The notes: a model not told the origin generated them from the letters alone. Positions 34,458-42,855 are shown, counted from the stretch's first letter. The stretch is DNA of 64,000 bases from Granulosicoccus sp036478595 (GCA_036478595.1 JAZGEF010000009.1:89041-153040), one strand, 5' to 3'. Translations and numbers: made by a program.

Positions 34458-34910
34458 ATGAGCGAGACCAGAACACGCATTCTCGAAGACATCAAAACAG
34501 CGATGAAAGCTGGCGATAAACCTCGCCTAGCAATCTTGCGGTTGATGTCGGCTGCTATCAAGCAAAAAGAAGTTGACGAACGCATAGAGCTAGATGAGCC
34601 GCAAACCATTGCCATCCTCGATAAGATGCTCAAGCAACGCCGCGAATCGATCAGCCAATATACAGCGGCAGGCCGAGATGATCTAGTCGCTGTTGAAGTG
34701 ACCGAATCTGAATTGATCCAAACCTATATGCCTGCCGCAATGGACGATGCGGAAATCGCTGGCGTCATTGATGGCGCGATTAGTAGCACAGGTGCTACTA
34801 GCGTTAAAGATATGGGTAAAGTAATGGGCATAGTCAAAGCAGCCCTTGCTGGCCGCGCTGATATGTCCAAAGTTAGCCAACAGATTAAAGACCGATTAAA
34901 CGCGGGCTAA
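34458..34910 (+). CDS. yqeY: GatB/YqeY domain-containing protein
   Basis: The 150-residue protein reads SETRTRILEDIKTAMKAGDKPRLAILRLMSAAIKQKEVDER and ends VKAALAGRADMSKVSQQIKDRL, the YqeY pattern related to the C-terminal tRNA-binding domain of GatB. The function is unclear; an effect on charged tRNA or translation is usually assumed. Its position after rpsU is standard. Confidence 0.93.
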   Translation: MSETRTRILEDIKTAMKAGDKPRLAILRLMSAAIKQKEVDERIELDEPQTIAILDKMLKQRRESISQYTAAGRDDLVAVEVTESELIQTYMPAAMDDAEIAGVIDGAISSTGATSVKDMGKVMGIVKAALAGRADMSKVSQQIKDRLNAG

Positions 34911-34949
34911 GCTACCTCGAACTAACCTTACCAACATACACTGGCAACG

Positions 34950-36380
34950 ATGAGCGACAAAAACTTTCAATTTCTCGACTCACCCCGTCAGGACCCAGTC
35001 AAAACCGACGCCACTATCCGTATCTACAATTTTGATGAGATATACGGAAAGTACGAACCCGAAACCGTTGTCGAACAATCCGAGCGCTGCCTAGAATGCG
35101 GAAACCCGTATTGCGAATGGAAGTGCCCGGTACATAATTACATCCCTAATTGGCTAAAGCTGATTGCCGAAGGCAAATTGCTAGAAGCGGCCGAGATGTC
35201 GCACCAAACCAACTCCCTGCCGGAGATGTGCGGTCGGGTTTGTCCGCAAGATAGATTATGCGAGGGCGCCTGCACACTTAATGATGGCTTTGGCGCAGTT
35301 ACGATCGGCTCGATTGAAAAATACCTTACCGACGAGGCCTTAAAACAAGGTTGGCGCCCCGACCTTTCCAGAGTTGTTGCCACTGGGCACAAGGTTGCCA
35401 TCATCGGCGCTGGCCCTGCAGGCCTTGCTTGCGCAGATGTACTCACACGCAATGGTGTTGCAGCCGTCGTATATGACAAGTACACAGAGATCGGTGGCCT
35501 ACTCACTTACGGCATACCACCGTTCAAACTAGAAAAATCCGTCGTCACCACTCGCCGCAACATCTTGGAAGAAATGGGCGTGCGCTTTGTACTCGATACC
35601 AATGTTGGCACCGACATCACCATGGATAAACTCATGGGCGATTATGATGCGGTATTTTTAGGCATGGGTACTTATACCTCTATGCGTGGCGGCTTCCCCG
35701 GTGAAGACTTACCCGGCGTACACGAAGCACTACCTTACTTAATCTCAAACGTTAACCAACAAGAAGGATGGCGCGCCGATACCCCATTTATTGACCTTAA
35801 AGATAAAAGGGTAGTGGTACTTGGCGGCGGTGATACGGCGATGGATTGCAATCGTACCGCCATACGCCAAGGCGCATCAAGCGTCAGCTGTGCCTACCGT
35901 CGTGACAAGAAAAACATGCCCGGATCACGCCGCGAAGTTAAAAACGCTGAAGAAGAAGGCGTGACGTTTTTGTGGAATCGCCAACCCGTGGAACTAGTGG
36001 CCGATTCAGCTAACAAACTGATAGGCGTACGAGTGGCAACAACCGCATTAGGCGAGCCAGACGAGCGTGGCCGACGTATGCCACAGATAATTGAAGGCAC
36101 CGAAGAATTTTTAGAAGCCGATGCTGTACTTATTGCATTTGGTTTTAGGCCCAACCCGGCACAGTGGCTAAACGACATTGGTGTAGAAACTGATGACCGT
36201 GGCCGAGTGGTGGCACCAGAGCAAGGCAAGCACGCCCATCAAACCACTAACGAGCGAGTGTTCGCCGGTGGCGACATGGTGCGAGGCTCTGACCTTGTGG
36301 TCACTGCTGTATTTGAAGGGCGTAATGCGGCAATGGGTATGGTTGAGTATTTAGAAGCTAACGTTAAGAAAACTGCTTAA
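34950..36380 (+). CDS. gltD: Glutamate synthase small (beta) subunit
   Basis: The 476-residue protein has the N-terminal cysteine cluster region (CLECGNPYCEWKCPVHNYIP and GRVCPQDRLCEGAC) that binds [4Fe-4S] clusters. It then has an FAD-binding motif (IIGAGPAGLACADVL) and an NADPH-binding motif (VVLGGGDTAMDCNRTA). It supplies electrons from NADPH to the large subunit GltB, which makes two glutamates from glutamine and 2-oxoglutarate. Its partner gltB is not adjacent: it lies at 56870, about 20 kb downstream on the same strand. hemE follows by 20 bp, as it follows gltBD in Pseudomonas. Confidence 0.95.
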   Translation: MSDKNFQFLDSPRQDPVKTDATIRIYNFDEIYGKYEPETVVEQSERCLECGNPYCEWKCPVHNYIPNWLKLIAEGKLLEAAEMSHQTNSLPEMCGRVCPQDRLCEGACTLNDGFGAVTIGSIEKYLTDEALKQGWRPDLSRVVATGHKVAIIGAGPAGLACADVLTRNGVAAVVYDKYTEIGGLLTYGIPPFKLEKSVVTTRRNILEEMGVRFVLDTNVGTDITMDKLMGDYDAVFLGMGTYTSMRGGFPGEDLPGVHEALPYLISNVNQQEGWRADTPFIDLKDKRVVVLGGGDTAMDCNRTAIRQGASSVSCAYRRDKKNMPGSRREVKNAEEEGVTFLWNRQPVELVADSANKLIGVRVATTALGEPDERGRRMPQIIEGTEEFLEADAVLIAFGFRPNPAQWLNDIGVETDDRGRVVAPEQGKHAHQTTNERVFAGGDMVRGSDLVVTAVFEGRNAAMGMVEYLEANVKKTA

Positions 36381-36400
36381 CTAGAAAAAGAGCCAAAAAA

Positions 36401-37450
36401 ATGAGCGCACCACTTAAAAGCGATATCTTTATCCGCGCTTTACTCAAGCAACCCGTTGAGCGCACGCCAGTTTGGATAATGCGCCAAGCCGGACGATACC
36501 TACCTGAATACAAAGAAGTGCGCGCACAAGCTGGCGACTTCATGAGCCTATGCAGAAATGCAGAGCTAGCATGCGAAGTCACCATGCAGCCACTGCGACG
36601 GTTCGACCTTGATGCAGCGATACTGTTTTCAGACATCCTAACCATCCCCGACGCCATGGGTTTAGGTTTGCACTTTGAAGCAGGCGAAGGCCCAAAGTTT
36701 GGCAATCCAATAAAAAATGCAGCAGACGTAAAAGCCCTACCCATCCCCGATCCAAACGATGAACTGCAGTATGTAATGAATGCAGTAAGCCTTATCCGGA
36801 AAACGCTCGATGGCAAGGTGCCATTAATCGGTTTTTCGGGCAGCCCCTGGACCCTTGCAAGCTATATGGTGGAAGGCGGTACCACTAAGGATTTTGGCAA
36901 AGTAAAAGGCATGATGTTTAGCGACCCAGTTTCGATGCACCTGATGCTGGACAAAACCGCACAATCAGTAACGAGCTACCTAAACGCACAAATAGAAGCC
37001 GGCGCACAAGCTGTGATGATATTTGATACATGGGGTGGCGTGTTATCGCATGAAAAGTACAAAGAATTTTCACTACAGTACATGCAGCAAATTGTTGATG
37101 GCCTAAAGCGAAGCTATGACGGCCAAACAATTCCAGTAACGTTGTTTACTAAAAACGGTGGGCAATGGTTGGGTGATATGGCAGCAACTGGTTGCGATGC
37201 ACTAGGCGTTGATTGGACAACTGATTTATCAACTGCAAGAAAGCTCACTGAAGGTAGAGTTGCCCTTCAAGGCAATCTTGATCCAAGCGTACTCTACGCT
37301 GATGACGACACGATCAAAGCTGAAGTTAAGAAAGTAATAACCAGCTTTGGTGATGGGCCTGGACATGTGTTTAATTTAGGACATGGGATACATCAGCATA
37401 TTGATCCTGGCAAGGTTAAAATTTTGGTTGATGCGGTTCATGGCCTCTAA
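36401..37450 (+). CDS. hemE: Uroporphyrinogen decarboxylase
   Basis: The 349-residue protein shows the family hallmark RTPVWIMRQAGRYLPEY, the FSDILTIPDAMG region, GFSGSPWTLASYMVEGG and the C-terminal GPGHVFNLGHGI. It decarboxylates the four acetate chains of uroporphyrinogen III to give coproporphyrinogen III in heme synthesis. It lies 20 bp downstream of gltD; the truncated VOC gene begins immediately after its stop codon. Confidence 0.97.
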   Translation: MSAPLKSDIFIRALLKQPVERTPVWIMRQAGRYLPEYKEVRAQAGDFMSLCRNAELACEVTMQPLRRFDLDAAILFSDILTIPDAMGLGLHFEAGEGPKFGNPIKNAADVKALPIPDPNDELQYVMNAVSLIRKTLDGKVPLIGFSGSPWTLASYMVEGGTTKDFGKVKGMMFSDPVSMHLMLDKTAQSVTSYLNAQIEAGAQAVMIFDTWGGVLSHEKYKEFSLQYMQQIVDGLKRSYDGQTIPVTLFTKNGGQWLGDMAATGCDALGVDWTTDLSTARKLTEGRVALQGNLDPSVLYADDDTIKAEVKKVITSFGDGPGHVFNLGHGIHQHIDPGKVKILVDAVHGL

Positions 37451-37753
37451 ATGAAAATATCTCTAGTAAGCATACCTGTTCAGAATCCAATTAAAGCGCA
37501 TGAAATTAACACCTCAAAGTTGAGGTTTGTATCTAAAGAATTTGATGCAGATGCAAGCTTAGCCATAGTTGTATCTGCAGAGAACCCGGATGGCGTAGCA
37601 ATTTTGCTGGAGCCTTGCAAAGGAAGCTTTGCTGAGAGTTACCAAAAATCGGCCTTTGAAGCAAACTTATCAATAATAGGGTTTCAGACTAAAAATGTGA
37701 AAGCAGAATATGCAAGATTAGAAAAGCAGGTATCAAGTTGCGCCCAGAACTAG
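37451..37753 (+). pseudogene. Truncated VOC (glyoxalase/bleomycin resistance) family gene
   Basis: The 100-residue product begins MKISLVSIPVQNPIKAHE, with PDGVAILLEP and YQKSAFEANLSIIGFQTKNVKAEYARLEKQV, matching the first three quarters of small VOC proteins. The final beta-alpha-beta unit with the last metal or substrate residues (usually a GNLIQI-type end) is missing. The first beta strand region also departs from the family (INTSKLRFVSKE). The palindromic element A begins 29 bp after the stop codon, so its arrival may have cut the gene. It starts one base after the hemE stop codon. Confidence 0.65.
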
Positions 37754-37781
37754 ATAAGCCTGAGCGGGGAATTACCAAAAT

Positions 37782-37890
37782 AAATAGGGGACAGACCACG
37801 TTTAGCTAGTATTGAGGTCTGCACGCCACTAGTCGCTTGAAGTGTTTTAATAAAAAAGGGACTGGGGATAATTAATGGCGGTCTGTCCCC
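37782..37890. repeat. Palindromic mobile-type element, copy A
   Basis: The ends GGGGACAGACC (37787-37797) and GGTCTGTCCCC (37880-37890) are inverted repeats around a 100-bp element. The interior shares the string AAAAGGGACTGGG plus ATAA.TAAT with copy B at 39324-39446. No transposase is encoded; it looks like a MITE or REPIN-like element moved in trans. Confidence 0.8.
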
Positions 37891-37932
37891 CATTGCGCCC
37901 CATTGCGCCCCATTGCGTGTCCCCCATTGCGC
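37888..37932 (+). repeat. Tandem 10-bp repeat CCCCATTGCG
   Basis: Three exact copies of CCCCATTGCG (37888-37917) are followed by TGT and a fourth copy (CCCCCATTGCG, 37921-37931). The array grows out of the right end of element A, whose last CCCC is shared with the first unit. Confidence 0.9.
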
Positions 37933-37985
37933 TATAGACAAAGTGTTGACTTAGCTCACCATTTTGAATTGGAGAAAAGACTCAA

Positions 37986-39320
37986 ATGAATCTGTTTTCT
38001 ATGATGCAAGAACGTGGTGAGAATGACAATCCTATTCGAATCGGCTTAATCGGTGCTGGCAAGTTCGGCACGATGTTCTTATCCCAGGTTCGCAAACTTA
38101 AAGGCATCCACTTAATCGGCATAGCCGATCTATCAGTGCCTAACGCAAAATCAAACATGGAGTTTGTCGGTTGGCCAGTTGAACAGTTCTCAGCCCCCTC
38201 GCTAGACAATGCAGCACAAAGAAAAGCCACACACGTAGGCGAAGATTGGCGGGCCCTGGTTGCGCACCCAGCGATTGATATAATTGTCGAGTGCACAGGC
38301 GCACCTGTAGCCGCTATCGAGCACGCGCTCTTCGCTTTCGAAAACGGCAAACACGTAATCAACGTAACAGTTGAAGCCGATGCGTTCTGCGGTTATGCCT
38401 TAGCTATAAAAGCTAAAGAAGCCGGTGTCATCTACTCAATGGCTTATGGTGATCAACCTGCTCTGACTTGTGATCTTGTTGATTGGGCACGCGCCTGTGG
38501 ATTCAATGTGGTTGCAGCTGGGCGTGGGCATAAGTGGTTACCCGAATTTCGTAAGTCAACTCCTGAAACTATTTGGGATCATTGGGGTATCACTGCTGAG
38601 CAGGCTAAACGTGGCCGGCTTAATCCTAAGATGTTTAATTCGTTCCTGGATGGCTCTAAGCCTGCGATTGAATCAGCGGCCATCGCTAATGCTACCGGGC
38701 TTGAAGTACCTACTGAGGGTTTGCAGTATCCGGTTGGTGGAGCAGAAGACTTAGCAAACATCATGCGTCCTGCATCAGAGGGTGGTTGTTTAGAACACAA
38801 GGGAATGGTTGAAGTGGCCTCCTCTCTTACCCATGATGGCAAGGCAGTGCCTTACGATATACGCCAAGGTGTATGGGTTGTGTTTGAGGGTGAAACTGAA
38901 TACTTACGCAACTGCTTTCAAGAATACACAGTGAAAACTGATACTACTGGGCGTTACTCTTCGCTTTACAAGCGCTGGCACTTGATTGGTTTGGAGTTGC
39001 CGATATCTGTTGCTGCAGTTGGCTTGCGTGGTGAACCAACAGGGGTGATCAAGCATTTCAATGCCGATGTGGCTGCCATTGCTAAACGCGATTTGGCTGC
39101 AGGTGAAACCCTTGATGGTGAAGGCGGTTATACCGTTACCGGTGGATTACGTCCAGGTAGAGCCTCTATCGCCGCAGGGTACTTACCACTGGGTTTAGCA
39201 CACAACGTTAAACTGAAGAATGCGATTGCCGATAACACTCCCATAAAACTTTCAGACGTCGAGATTGACGAAACTACCAGAGCCTACAAACTTCGCAAGT
39301 GGATGGAAGGGATTGTGTAA
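37986..39320 (+). CDS. NAD(P)-dependent oxidoreductase with SAF domain (COG4091, predicted homoserine dehydrogenase-like)
   Basis: The 444-residue protein has an N-terminal Rossmann motif (IRIGLIGAGKFGTMFLSQV), DIIVECTGAPVAAIEHALFAFENGKHVINVTVEADAFCG, AYGDQPALTCDLVDWARACGF, and a C-terminal SAF-like region (RDLAAGETLDGEGGYTVTGGL). This is the COG4091 layout. Relatives include the DRL enzymes that replace DXR in isoprenoid synthesis in some bacteria, and sugar-acid dehydrogenases; the activity here is not clear. The gene is the only one between two copies of the same palindromic element, starting 96 bp after copy A and ending 4 bp before copy B. Confidence 0.8.
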   Translation: MNLFSMMQERGENDNPIRIGLIGAGKFGTMFLSQVRKLKGIHLIGIADLSVPNAKSNMEFVGWPVEQFSAPSLDNAAQRKATHVGEDWRALVAHPAIDIIVECTGAPVAAIEHALFAFENGKHVINVTVEADAFCGYALAIKAKEAGVIYSMAYGDQPALTCDLVDWARACGFNVVAAGRGHKWLPEFRKSTPETIWDHWGITAEQAKRGRLNPKMFNSFLDGSKPAIESAAIANATGLEVPTEGLQYPVGGAEDLANIMRPASEGGCLEHKGMVEVASSLTHDGKAVPYDIRQGVWVVFEGETEYLRNCFQEYTVKTDTTGRYSSLYKRWHLIGLELPISVAAVGLRGEPTGVIKHFNADVAAIAKRDLAAGETLDGEGGYTVTGGLRPGRASIAAGYLPLGLAHNVKLKNAIADNTPIKLSDVEIDETTRAYKLRKWMEGIV

Positions 39321-39323
39321 ACC

Positions 39324-39446
39324 CGAAAAAATAGGGTAAAAAATAGGGGACAGACCACGATTAATTAGTATTAATGGAAAAGGGACTGGGAATAACTAAT
39401 CGTGGTCTGTCCCCTATTTTTCCCTATTTTTTACCCTATTTTTTCG
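39324..39446. repeat. Palindromic mobile-type element, copy B
   Basis: Nearly perfect terminal arms of about 40 bp (CGAAAAAATAGGGTAAAAAA, then ATAGGGGACAGACCACGATT) face each other around a short core containing AAAAGGGACTGGGAATAA. The core and the GGGGACAGACC ends match copy A. It starts 4 bp after the oxidoreductase stop codon and could also end its transcript. The next 255 bp up to the cold-shock promoter contain no recognisable gene. Confidence 0.85.
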
Positions 39447-39701
39447 CGCAGGCACACCAGATCAGCATATTTGGTTCTATTTTGGTACGCAATGAACGGA
39501 ATCGGCGATTAGCGCGCAGAAAGCTGTTAGGCTTGCCACTCCCGTATATAGACCGAACAATGCGTACGGATACTCTTTTAGTGGCTATACAAACAAAAAC
39601 AGTGTCCAAAGGCGATGAATTGGGAAGAGCATCTCTTTGCTAGGTTTCGCACATAACTAGCTTCAATGGCCTACAAGGCTACGATGAGCAGTTATATACT
39701 G

Positions 39702-39758
39702 TTGAAATATGTTTTTTTGGGCCTATATTACTTTGTATTCGAACTGGTGAATTCGAAT
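39702..39758 (+). promoter_or_regulatory. Cold-shock gene promoter and 5' leader hairpin
   Basis: TTGAAA (39702-39707) and TATATT (39724-39729) with a 16-bp spacer form a good sigma-70 promoter. The predicted leader of about 65 nt begins with an inverted repeat ATTCGAA (39737-39743) / TTCGAAT (39752-39758). Cold-shock mRNAs commonly have structured leaders that control translation and stability. Confidence 0.6.
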
Positions 39759-39799
39759 GTAATTTTTTAATATTTCACCAACAATTAAGAGAATTAAAA

Positions 39800-40006
39800 A
39801 TGAGTAAAGGTACAGTTAAGTGGTTTGATGCTACTAAAGGTTTTGGTTTCATCACTCCAGAAGACGGCGGCAAAGATTTGTTTGTTCACCATTCTGAAAT
39901 CCAAGCAGATGGTGGCTACGCGACATTGAATGACGGCCAAGCGGTTGAGTTTGAAGTTGGCCAAGGCCAGAAAGGCCCATGCGCAAATAAAGTAACAGCT
40001 GTTTAA
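39800..40006 (+). CDS. Cold-shock protein (CspA family)
   Basis: The 68-residue protein starts SKGTVKWFDATKGFGFITPEDGGKDLFVHHSEI and carries both nucleic-acid-binding motifs RNP1 (KGFGFI) and RNP2 (LFVHH). It is a single cold-shock domain that binds single-stranded DNA and RNA. It has its own promoter, AAGAGA ribosome-binding site and terminator, and so is a single-gene unit. Confidence 0.96.
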   Translation: MSKGTVKWFDATKGFGFITPEDGGKDLFVHHSEIQADGGYATLNDGQAVEFEVGQGQKGPCANKVTAV

Positions 40007-40025
40007 GCTGCATTAATAAATCAAG

Positions 40026-40053
40026 AAGCGGGTGGCATCAGCCCCCGCTTTTT
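40026..40053 (+). terminator. Intrinsic terminator of the cold-shock gene
   Basis: AAGCGGG and CCCGCTT arms enclose a smaller GGC-ATCA-GCC stem, followed by five T residues, 20 bp after the stop codon. Confidence 0.88.
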
Positions 40054-40495
40054 GACGTTATACCGGTTGAATTTGAGCCAACCTCCAGCAATACCCTCAA
40101 GCGCTTTTCATTACAATTCCGCTCCACGCCACAACACGCTATAGGTTTCGCAGTGAATCAACAGTGATGTGAAATCGCTAGCATCGACGCCTGAAGTCAT
40201 CACATTCGCTTGCTCATCTTTGTTATCTAAGGTTTCACTTAGATCACTGCCTGATTAACCTCAGCGACCAATTTTCAATCAGCTGAAACACCAACACCAG
40301 AAAACCAGTTATCGCTATATATAGAATTAGAGCGTATAGTACGTGACATTGGAACCCGGTTCCGATCCTCTCTCGAGCCTAATCTCTCGCCAGATTATCG
40401 GCAATGTTTAACTACCCTAGAAATGATGGGCTAACTAGTTCATTCAAGCTCGTGCTTGCGAGCGATCCAACAGCATTATCATAAGTGATACCAAT
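40054..40495. other. 442-bp gap without a recognisable gene
   Basis: Both strands show only short frames without protein-like sequence. A small hairpin (GCTCG-tgctt-GCGAGC, about 40448-40464) lies 30 bp before the next start codon. I found no convincing promoter or repeat. Confidence 0.5.
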
Positions 40496-41152
40496 ATGGC
40501 CTCAGATGAAGCGACGCTTCAAAACTCACCGCCTTCTATCCTTTCCTATATAAAAGATCTTCCCAATTTGTGTTCGTTAGCAGGGCTGGCATGCACAATA
40601 TCCGCTATTTACTTCAGCATTATTGGCATCTTCTACGCCACGATGATTGGAATGGTGTGGGCAGTTGCATTTGATTGGGCAGACGGGCTGATAGCAAGAA
40701 GGCAGAAAGGCCGCAGTAAAAACGACATGAATTTTGGTGGTCAACTCGATGTGCTTATCGATATCGTGAGCTACGGTGTGACGCCCGCAATTCTACTAAT
40801 GAGCTACGGGCAGTTTCATCCGATATATCTTATCGGTGCATTCATTATGCTTGCAGCTGGCGTGCTAAGGTTAAGTTACTTTGCAACATACGGCCTTGCC
40901 GACGGTAAAAAATATACTGGCTTAGCCATCGATAACAACAGCCTTATATTGGTGTCTGTATTTTTATTGGAAAGCATACTGAGCCAAGGCGTATTTACTA
41001 TTGTGCTGTACCTCAGCTGTATCACGCTAGCACTGTTAAACGTTTCCAAAATTCAAACACCCAAACTCTCTGGCAATCCAACTAACGTTTGGTTGTTAGC
41101 CGCTTATACATCGGCAATTTCTGGGATATATGGCTGGAAGCTTTTTTCATAA
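40496..41152 (+). CDS. CDP-alcohol phosphatidyltransferase family membrane protein
   Basis: The 218-residue protein has about six membrane helices and the family catalytic motif D-G-x2-A-R-x8-G-x3-D-x3-D, seen here in ADGLIARRQKGRSKNDMNFGGQLDVLIDIVSYG. It starts with the polar segment ASDEATLQNSPPSILSYIKDLPN, similar to phosphatidylserine synthase-like proteins. These enzymes replace CMP in a CDP-alcohol with another alcohol to make phospholipids. The cytidylyltransferase gene directly downstream (31 bp) could provide a CDP-activated alcohol for it. Confidence 0.85.
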   Translation: MASDEATLQNSPPSILSYIKDLPNLCSLAGLACTISAIYFSIIGIFYATMIGMVWAVAFDWADGLIARRQKGRSKNDMNFGGQLDVLIDIVSYGVTPAILLMSYGQFHPIYLIGAFIMLAAGVLRLSYFATYGLADGKKYTGLAIDNNSLILVSVFLLESILSQGVFTIVLYLSCITLALLNVSKIQTPKLSGNPTNVWLLAAYTSAISGIYGWKLFS

Positions 41153-41183
41153 ACGCCAGGAGGTTTAACAAGACTTATCGACC

Positions 41184-41675
41184 ATGAAAAAAATAATATC
41201 TGATAGCCACAAGACGATTGTCTATACCGTAGGTACATTCGATCTGTTGCACGTAGGGCATTTGGCCATTCTAGAACGGTGCCGGAAACTAGGGGATATC
41301 GTAGTGGTTGGCGTAGCATCTGATAGTGTAGTCGCATCTTACAAACCTAATGAGCCTGTCATACCACTCATACAGCGGCAGGAGATGCTAGAAGCATTAC
41401 GCTGTGTTGATCGTGTTCGCCCGTACCATACTCTGGAATACGTATCAGCTTGCAAGGAGCTGAACGTAGATATCTTTGTAGTGGGAGAAGATTGGGGGCG
41501 CAATCCTCACAACATTGATGTAGAGACCTATTTGCAAAGCGAAGGCAAACAGATTATTCAGGTTCTCTACAATCCTCGCACATCATCCACTGCAATAAAG
41601 AGGGATGTGATGGCGCAGCAGGCCCCATTGAAATCAAACGCGTATAAATCTGCTGTATCCACGATCGCTCTTTAA
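41184..41675 (+). CDS. Cytidylyltransferase-like protein (glycerol-3-phosphate / ethanolamine-phosphate cytidylyltransferase type)
   Basis: The 163-residue protein has the nucleotidyltransferase motif YTVGTFDLLHVGHLAILERC (HxGH) and the segment VDIFVVGEDWGRNPH. The later YNPRTSSTAIKRDV corresponds to the RTxGISTT motif of TagD and ECT-type enzymes. These transfer CMP from CTP to an alcohol phosphate. The GGAGG ribosome-binding site (AGGAGG, about 41158) lies some 20 bp before the ATG. Paired with the upstream CDP-alcohol phosphotransferase, it may make an unusual phospholipid head group; this is inference. Confidence 0.82.
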   Translation: MKKIISDSHKTIVYTVGTFDLLHVGHLAILERCRKLGDIVVVGVASDSVVASYKPNEPVIPLIQRQEMLEALRCVDRVRPYHTLEYVSACKELNVDIFVVGEDWGRNPHNIDVETYLQSEGKQIIQVLYNPRTSSTAIKRDVMAQQAPLKSNAYKSAVSTIAL

Positions 41676-41757
41676 AACCGCATAAAAACTATGCAGTCGC
41701 TGTTAATGTGAGCGAATCCAGTATGGCCGCAAGCTACACAATTAACATTACGACTGA

Positions 41758-42057
41758 TCTGCTGCTCTAACAATTAACACCCGCGTTGAATTGAATGAAG
41801 TAGTTGCTACACTGCGCGCCTACCCAGGTGCTCGTTTTGTACTATCAGCGCATACCGATGATCAGGGCACTACCAAAGCTAATCAGGAACTAGCAAAGCA
41901 ATGTGTTATATCGTTTGCTAGATTTGTAAAGAATGCCGGCATACGCGTTAGCCGATTTGCACTCAAAGCCTACGGCGAGCTTCGACCCATTGCTGATAAC
42001 GCCACTGCACAAGGTCGCGCAAAAAATCGCCAAGTCGAGATGAAGCTGAATAACTAA
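41758..42057 (+). pseudogene. C-terminal OmpA-like domain fragment
   Basis: The frame reads from just after a stop codon at 41755: AALTINTRVELNEVVATLRA, then RFVLSAHTDDQGTTKANQEL, AKQCVISFARFVKNAGI and GRAKNRQVEMKL. This is the peptidoglycan-binding domain of OmpA-type proteins (HTDxxG, NxxLA, R at the end). There is no ATG, signal peptide or barrel; only a TTG at 41791 could start it. It is probably the 3' end of a truncated gene. Confidence 0.65.
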
Positions 42058-42095
42058 CAGCAAGGCGCAAACGCCGTTTGAGCGTGTGGCACGAA

Positions 42096-42126
42096 AAAGC
42101 AAGAGCAATTGCTTTCCCTTTTTTTA
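42096..42126 (+). terminator. Putative intrinsic terminator
   Basis: AAAGCAA (42096-42102) and TTGCTTT (42109-42115) form a hairpin with a 6-base loop, followed by CCC and seven T residues. It lies 40 bp after the OmpA fragment. Confidence 0.65.
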
Positions 42127-42216
42127 TGCTCAAAAATACAAGTTAAGCAAGGAACCAGAGGACAACTCAACTCAAGCCACATAATATAGTCACTCGAGCC
42201 AACGAGTGAATTGACG

Positions 42217-42855
42217 ATGATAACTCTTTACGACTACCTCCCCTCTCAAAACGCCTGGAAGGTTAGGTTGCTGCTCAACCAGCTCGAGCAAGAATACACT
42301 CAACAATTTATCAGCATTTTTGAAGGTGAAGGTCGTACTGACGAATACCGTGCCATCAATCCCACTGGGGCAGTGCCCGCGATTACCCTACCCGATGGTA
42401 GCGTACTGGCCGAATCCAATACGCTGCTGGTTTATTTAGCGCATGGATCACAATTTTTACCCAGCGAGCCTTTACAACAAGCTCAGGTGCAACAATGGTT
42501 GTTTTTCGAATCCGACTATGTGCAATCTACAGTAGCGACACTGAGGCATTGGGTGATGACTGGCAAAGATAAATACCGGTCAGCTGAGATGTTGGAAACC
42601 AAACACCAAGGCTCACTCAATACACTCAATGTATTAGATCGTCGCTTAAGCGGTAACGAATTCTTAGCACCAACCGGCTATAGCATCGCGGATATGTCGG
42701 TTTATGCCTATGTACATTTAGCAGACGAGGCTGGTGTGCCGCTGGAGAAGTTTGAAAACGTACAACGTTGGATAAACTCAGTGAAAGCGCAGCCACGATA
42801 TTTGGATGAGGTGTACCCCTACTCTATCGATAAACATTCGTACAAAGAATTGTAG
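42217..42855 (+). CDS. Glutathione S-transferase family protein
   Basis: From ATG 42217 (MITLYDYLPSQNAWKVRLLL) the product is 212 residues, with a thioredoxin-like N domain containing the cis-Pro region GAVPAITLPDGSVLAESNTLLVYLA and an all-helical C domain with YSIADMSVYAYVHLADEAGV. This is the GST fold. Substrate unknown. An in-frame TTG 6 bp upstream is not needed. It converges on the EamA transporter gene. Confidence 0.88.
   Translation: MITLYDYLPSQNAWKVRLLLNQLEQEYTQQFISIFEGEGRTDEYRAINPTGAVPAITLPDGSVLAESNTLLVYLAHGSQFLPSEPLQQAQVQQWLFFESDYVQSTVATLRHWVMTGKDKYRSAEMLETKHQGSLNTLNVLDRRLSGNEFLAPTGYSIADMSVYAYVHLADEAGVPLEKFENVQRWINSVKAQPRYLDEVYPYSIDKHSYKEL

Noticed and set aside
37888..37932. Possible CRISPR-like array
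   Set aside because: The 10-bp units are directly adjacent without spacers; it is a simple tandem repeat.
39374..39643. 89-codon frame after the COG4091 gene
   Set aside because: Its first third is the palindromic element itself and the rest has no recognisable family; I treat it as non-coding.
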